Assembly: GCF_000423105.1 (NCBI RefSeq)
Contig: NZ_AUHI01000013.1
Span: 1 to 64,000 of the forward strand
DNA from: Halalkalibacillus halophilus DSM 18494
GTDB lineage: Bacteria > Bacillota > Bacilli > Bacillales > Alkalibacillaceae
Length of the DNA: 64,000 nucleotides
Direction of reading: 5' to 3'
In this document: piece by piece, positions 60,527 through 64,000 of the stretch
Numbering within the stretch: position 1 is the stretch's first letter
Layout: the number at the start of each line of letters is the position of its first letter
Translations under genes and position numbers: made by a program
The notes under the pieces: model-generated
Databases searched by the model: none
Told to the model about the DNA's origin: nothing
The model's input: only the letters and a program-made list of their open reading frames with translations

Positions 60527-60936
60527 TATGAATCCTCCTGCTTTTGTTGGCAAAGTTCAAATAAAACACCATTAGTTGATTTTGGGTGCAAAAAAGCAAT
60601 TTCACTGTTATGAGCTCCAGTTTTAGGTTCCTCATGAATGAGTTTTATTCCATTGTCTCTTAAGTGTTTTAATCGTTCCTTGATATCATCCACATCTAGT
60701 GCAATATGATGAATTCCTTCTCCTCTTTTTTCGATAAAAGAAGCAATTGGTGACTCAGGGCTCATAGGCTCTAACAGTTCAAACCTACTTTCACCTATTT
60801 TATAAAAAGCAACTTTTACTTGTTCTGATTCAACAATTTCTGTTCCTTCGAATTCAAGATTTAAATCTTGCTCATAAAACTTCCGACTAGACTCTAAATC
60901 CTTCACGGCAATTCCAATATGTGAAATCTTATTCAT
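60526..60936 (-). CDS. mce: Methylmalonyl-CoA epimerase
   Basis: Interconverts (R)- and (S)-methylmalonyl-CoA, linking the carboxylase to the mutase. It is a 136-residue VOC-fold metalloenzyme; metal ligands are expected from ISHIGIAV (His), IHHIALDV (His) and the C-terminal Glu of FELCQQ. The start at 60936 (MNKISHIG) overlaps the small mutase gene by 8 bases and uses GGTGATG. B. subtilis YqjC is the counterpart. Confidence 0.93.
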   Translation of the reverse strand: MNKISHIGIAVKDLESSRKFYEQDLNLEFEGTEIVESEQVKVAFYKIGESRFELLEPMSPESPIASFIEKRGEGIHHIALDVDDIKERLKHLRDNGIKLIHEEPKTGAHNSEIAFLHPKSTNGVLFELCQQKQEDS

Positions 60937-61336
60937 TTTCATCACCACGAACACATGCTTCAATATACGCAATGGTATCTTTCGTAGGAGTTCCTGGCGT
61001 GAAAACTTTCCTAATTCCTTTATCTTTTAAAAACGCGATATCTTCATCAGGTATTACTCCCCCACCTACTACAGGGATATCTCCAGCATCTTTTGCTACT
61101 AAAGCTTCAACAACTTTAGGAAATAATGTTTTATGACCCCCTGATAAAGAAGATAGGCCGATAACGTCTACATCCTCTTGTATAGCTGCTTGGGCAATCT
61201 GTTGGGGAGATTGTCTTAAACCTGTGTAGATGACTTCCATGCCATGGTCTCTCAACGCTTGAGCAATAATTAATGCCCCTCGATCATGACCATCTAAGCC
61301 TGGCTTGGCAATAAGTACACGTATTGTCTTTTTCAT
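60929..61336 (-). CDS. Methylmalonyl-CoA mutase, cobalamin-binding small chain
   Basis: A 135-residue free-standing B12-binding domain. The cobalamin-ligating His is in KPGLDGHDRGA (DxHxxG), with LSSLSGGH and GGGVIPDED completing the Rossmann-like site. In single-chain enzymes this domain is fused to the C-terminus of the catalytic barrel; here it is a separate gene 18 bp downstream of it. The start at 61336 has AAGGA 8 bases upstream; an ATG three codons earlier abuts that site. Confidence 0.92.
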   Translation of the reverse strand: MKKTIRVLIAKPGLDGHDRGALIIAQALRDHGMEVIYTGLRQSPQQIAQAAIQEDVDVIGLSSLSGGHKTLFPKVVEALVAKDAGDIPVVGGGVIPDEDIAFLKDKGIRKVFTPGTPTKDTIAYIEACVRGDENE

Positions 61337-61354
61337 CTGTTTCATCCTTTCAAA

Positions 61355-63013
61355 CTAAGCTCCTGTAAACTCTCCAAACTCATCTCGTAATACATTACAT
61401 ATTTCACCGATTGTGGCATAAGCTTTAACACATTCTATAATATAAGGCATTAAATTTTCTTTATTATTTGTTGCTGCTTGTTTTAAGGAACTAAGTAAAT
61501 GATCTACTTCTTCCTGATTACGCTCATTTCTAATTTTGTTTAACCCTTGAACTTGAGCTTGTTCTAGTCTCTCATCTACTTTTAAGAGATCTTCATGAAC
61601 TTCTTCATCGATTCGAAAAGCATTTAACCCTACAATAATTTCCTCTTCAGATTCAATATCTTTTTGAGTTTGATAGGCAGCTTGATGAATTTCACGTTGC
61701 ATAAAACCATCTTCTACCGCTTGTACCGCACCACCCATTTCATCAATTCTCTCAATATAGTGCATGACCTGTTCTTCTATTTCATCAGTTAAATTCTCTA
61801 CATAATAAGACCCTGCCAAAGGATCAACCGTATCCGCGACACCACTTTCATGCGCTAAGATTTGTTGAGTACGTAGTGCAATACGTGCAGAATCCTCTGT
61901 TGGTAAGGCAAGCGCTTCATCTTTTGAATTTGTGTGTAAACTTTGCGTACCACCTAAAACAGCTGATAGTGCCTGTAATGCTACCCGCACAATATTATTA
62001 TCAGGTTGCTGAGCTGTTAACGTAGATCCTCCAGTTTGGGTATGGAATCTAAGACGCAAACTTTTTTCATCTTGCGCATGATAACGGTCTTTCATTACAT
62101 TGGCCCAGATTCGCCTCGCTGCTCTAAATTTCGCTGCTTCTTCAAAGAAATTATTGTGTGCATTAAAAAAGAAGGCTAAACGTGGAGCAAATTGGTCCAC
62201 TTTTAAACCGCTTTCAATTGCAGCATCAACATAAGCCATTCCGTTGGCTAACGTAAAAGCAACTTCTTGGACGGCGGTGGATCCTGCTTCTCGTATGTGA
62301 TACCCAGAAATACTAATCGTATTGAATTTAGGGATGTGCTCTGCACAATATTCAAATATATTCGTGATTAGTCGCATAGAAGGCTTAGGTGGATATATAT
62401 ATGTTCCTCTTGCAATATACTCTTTAAGTATGTCATTTTGAATAGTACCAGTTATTTTTTCTTTTGGTACACCCTGCTTTTCGGCAACAGCTATGTACAT
62501 TGCCAGTAACACAGATGCTGGGGCATTAATAGTCATTGATGTACTAACTTTATCTAATGGAATTTTATCTAATAAGATTTCCATGTCATCTAAAGAATCA
62601 ATTGCTACACCAACTTTCCCTACCTCCCCTTCTGCCATTGCATCATCTGAGTCATAGCCAATTTGAGTAGGTAAATCAAATGCTACAGACAAACCAGTTT
62701 GCCCTTGGTCTAAAAGATATTTAAAACGTTTGTTTGTTTCTTGTGCAGAACCGAAACCTGCATATTGTCGCATCGTCCAGAAGCGATTTCTAAACATGGA
62801 AGGTTGAATTCCTCTTGTGTAAGGAAATTGCCCAGGAAATCCTAATTTTTTTAGATAATCTTCTTTTTCTGCATCATTGGTTGGTAAATATAGTGGCTCA
62901 ATAGTCAGATCTGAACTATTGGTAAAGGGTGATTTTCGTTCTGGAAAACGTTCCTTCGTTTTTGCAACTTGTTGTTCCCACTGTTGTTTCTTCTGATTAT
63001 AATCATTCGTCAT
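61355..63013 (-). CDS. Methylmalonyl-CoA mutase, catalytic large chain
   Basis: Rearranges methylmalonyl-CoA to succinyl-CoA with adenosylcobalamin. The 552-residue chain is the TIM-barrel part only: it carries RQYAGFGSAQETNKRFKYLL, GLSVAFDLPTQIGYDSD and RFHTQTGGSTLTAQQPDNN, and ends before a B12-binding domain. AAGGGAG precedes the ATG. First gene of the five-gene operon. No mutase-protecting GTPase (MeaB/ArgK) gene lies in the operon. Confidence 0.94.
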   Translation of the reverse strand: MTNDYNQKKQQWEQQVAKTKERFPERKSPFTNSSDLTIEPLYLPTNDAEKEDYLKKLGFPGQFPYTRGIQPSMFRNRFWTMRQYAGFGSAQETNKRFKYLLDQGQTGLSVAFDLPTQIGYDSDDAMAEGEVGKVGVAIDSLDDMEILLDKIPLDKVSTSMTINAPASVLLAMYIAVAEKQGVPKEKITGTIQNDILKEYIARGTYIYPPKPSMRLITNIFEYCAEHIPKFNTISISGYHIREAGSTAVQEVAFTLANGMAYVDAAIESGLKVDQFAPRLAFFFNAHNNFFEEAAKFRAARRIWANVMKDRYHAQDEKSLRLRFHTQTGGSTLTAQQPDNNIVRVALQALSAVLGGTQSLHTNSKDEALALPTEDSARIALRTQQILAHESGVADTVDPLAGSYYVENLTDEIEEQVMHYIERIDEMGGAVQAVEDGFMQREIHQAAYQTQKDIESEEEIIVGLNAFRIDEEVHEDLLKVDERLEQAQVQGLNKIRNERNQEEVDHLLSSLKQAATNNKENLMPYIIECVKAYATIGEICNVLRDEFGEFTGA

Positions 63014-63094
63014 AAAACCTACTCCCTTCTATCTTCATTCTACAATTGTAAGAATCATTCGTCATCTATTATTATTGTAAAGCAAAGATTTAAC

Positions 63095-63123
63095 TTGTCC
63101 AATCATTGTTTTTCTTTTACAAT
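63095..63123 (+). promoter_or_regulatory. Candidate sigma-A promoter of the small membrane protein gene
   Basis: TTGTCC (63095-63100), 17 bases, TACAAT (63118-63123), 33 bases before the GTG start. Confidence 0.55.
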
Positions 63124-63156
63124 GTAGATAATGGATTTTGTAAGGGAGGAATCACT

Positions 63157-63300
63157 GTGTCAAATGAGAAGAAACCACGGGCACCTTACGCTTCAAGTCG
63201 CAGAAAGAAAAAGCCTTGGACGACAGTGGTAATATATCTTATGATTATTGCGATGCTTTTGAGCTCACTAATGATGGGACTTAGCATGATTGCATTTTAA
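63157..63300 (+). CDS. Prli42-like one-helix membrane peptide
   Basis: A 47-residue protein beginning at GTG 63157 with GGGAGGA upstream; the longer upstream frame lacks a site. A basic, proline-containing N-terminus (SSRRKKKPW) is followed by one hydrophobic helix (VVIYLMIIAMLLSSLMMGLSM). The short basic start plus VVYLM-IAML-S-L--GLS pattern resembles Prli42, the membrane peptide that anchors the Listeria stressosome and has relatives in Bacillus. Identification is by eye on a short sequence. It is a single-gene unit with its own promoter and terminator. Confidence 0.6.
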   Translation: MSNEKKPRAPYASSRRKKKPWTTVVIYLMIIAMLLSSLMMGLSMIAF

Positions 63301-63311
63301 TCAAACAAGTT

Positions 63312-63346
63312 AAAAGACATGACTTATTATAAGTCATGTCTTTTTT
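63312..63346 (+). terminator. Terminator after the small membrane protein gene
   Basis: Perfect 14-bp inverted repeat (63312-63325 against 63331-63344) with a 5-base loop and a T-run on the plus strand. Confidence 0.93.
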
Positions 63347-63442
63347 ATTTTGTGTATAATTAATGTATTATATTTGTATAGAATAGGGTATATAGTATTT
63401 ATAAAACACAAAAATCACATACCACAATGGGGGCAATATCTA

Positions 63443-64000
63443 TTGAAATTTTTACTAGAAAGATCTAAACTCATATTTCTCTTTTTTATATTACTTACTG
63501 CTGTTGGAATATATACCTTTACTGACCTTCCACAGCGAGACTTTCCTGAAACTCCTATTAATAATGCAACTGTAACAACTGTCTATCCAGGCGCTTCCCC
63601 TGAAGAAGTAGAAGCCAATGTTTCTACACCTATTGAAAATGCCGTCGGAACACTTGATGGGGTAGAATCTTTTCAATCAACTTCTACTAGAGGTTTCTCT
63701 ACAGTTGTTCTAAGCCTAGAAGACGGTATAAATCAAAATGAATTAATAAATGAAATTAATCAAGAAATTGCATCTTTGTCTTCCGACTTACCACAAGATG
63801 CTTCTGACAGTGAAGTAACAAAGGGTGAACTTACTAGCCCAATATTTTCTTATTTTATAACTGCTGACTCCCACGATGATCTTAACCAACTCCAGTCGCA
63901 AATGGAAGATTGGCAAAAAGAAATTGAAAATGTAAATGGCGTAGATCGGTTAGAGGTTAACGGATTAGAAGATGAAGAATTAGTTATAAACCTAGATAGT
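63443..64000 (+). CDS. RND-family efflux transporter, N-terminal part (cut by window end)
   Basis: Open frame of 186 codons running off the right edge. It starts at a TTG (63443) with GGGGG 9 bases upstream. The first helix (about 8-24) is followed by DLPQRDFPE and VTTVYPGASPEEVEANVSTPIENAV, the periplasmic-side start of AcrB/SwrC-type RND pumps (the usual form is TxYPGASPEEVE). It is acidic and has no frameshift in the visible part. The best B. subtilis analogue is SwrC (YerP), a surfactin and acriflavine exporter; the substrate here is not known. Confidence 0.88.
   Translation, partial: MKFLLERSKLIFLFFILLTAVGIYTFTDLPQRDFPETPINNATVTTVYPGASPEEVEANVSTPIENAVGTLDGVESFQSTSTRGFSTVVLSLEDGINQNELINEINQEIASLSSDLPQDASDSEVTKGELTSPIFSYFITADSHDDLNQLQSQMEDWQKEIENVNGVDRLEVNGLEDEELVINLDS

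Noticed and set aside
1..64000. CRISPR arrays, prophage, transposases, tRNA or rRNA genes
   Set aside because: No regularly spaced direct repeats, integrase other than XerD, transposase or tRNA/rRNA sequence was seen on reading through the window.

Overview
The window is AT-rich chromosomal DNA from an endospore-forming, aerobic member of the Bacillaceae. The evidence is a dense set of sporulation and germination genes (spoVIF, ypeB-sleB, cotX, spmAB-dacB, the spoVA operon, spoIIA operon, spoIIM), a ResABCDE cytochrome c maturation and redox-signalling block, and a gene order that closely follows the gpsA-to-yqj stretch of Bacillus subtilis. Differences from B. subtilis (family I pyrophosphatase, split methylmalonyl-CoA mutase, no riboflavin operon beside ribT, short coat and cell-wall genes) suggest a related halotolerant-type genus such as Oceanobacillus or Virgibacillus; the genus is a guess.

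Layout. Bases 1-444 hold no gene but three nested or adjacent inverted repeats. Bases 445-12045, all minus strand, carry a lipoprotein, YphE, SpoVIF, glycerol-3-phosphate dehydrogenase, the GTPase Der, an S1-domain protein, PlsC, Cmk, a PilZ protein, the YpeB/SleB germination pair, asparaginase and bacillithiol disulfide reductase YpdA. Bases 12204-18641 hold glutamate dehydrogenase, Ddl, the ClpC adaptor MecB and a ypbB-recS-ypbD-small-protein operon. Ferredoxin and pyrophosphatase are isolated plus-strand genes at 18.7-20.1 kb. Two coat genes follow, then resABCDE, rluB, spmAB/dacB, ypuI and scpAB (21-32 kb). A lone ribT, ppiB and lysA precede the spoVA operon, which is followed on the upstream side by spoIIAA-spoIIAB-sigF and dacF (34-42 kb). 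Nucleoside salvage genes (pdp, pupG, deoB), xerD, fur, spoIIM and nudF run to 48.5 kb. A mixed-strand part (48.5-57.7 kb) carries oxidoreductases, metallo-hydrolases, RNase Z, an aldehyde dehydrogenase and DNA polymerase IV. The right end is a methylmalonyl-CoA operon (mutase in two chains, epimerase, acyl-CoA carboxyltransferase, M20 peptidase), a small one-helix membrane protein resembling Prli42, and the first 186 codons of an RND efflux pump.

How it works together. Sporulation control is readable in the DNA: a sigma-H-type promoter with a perfect Spo0A box precedes spoIIAA, a sigma-F-type -10 precedes dacF, and sigma-G-type promoters precede spoVAA and sleB. The fur promoter has consensus sigma-A boxes abutted by a perfect PerR box. 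Several true starts differ from the longest reading frame, including TTG starts for spoIIAA, ypdA and dacB.

I found no convincing wholly undescribed system: there are no phage, transposase, CRISPR, toxin-antitoxin or biosynthetic clusters here. The most interesting unexplained items are the three-member repeat family, two palindromes lying on the dinB promoter boxes, the orphan ribT, and small uncharacterised proteins at 15282-15530, 18985-19449 and 20794-21057.
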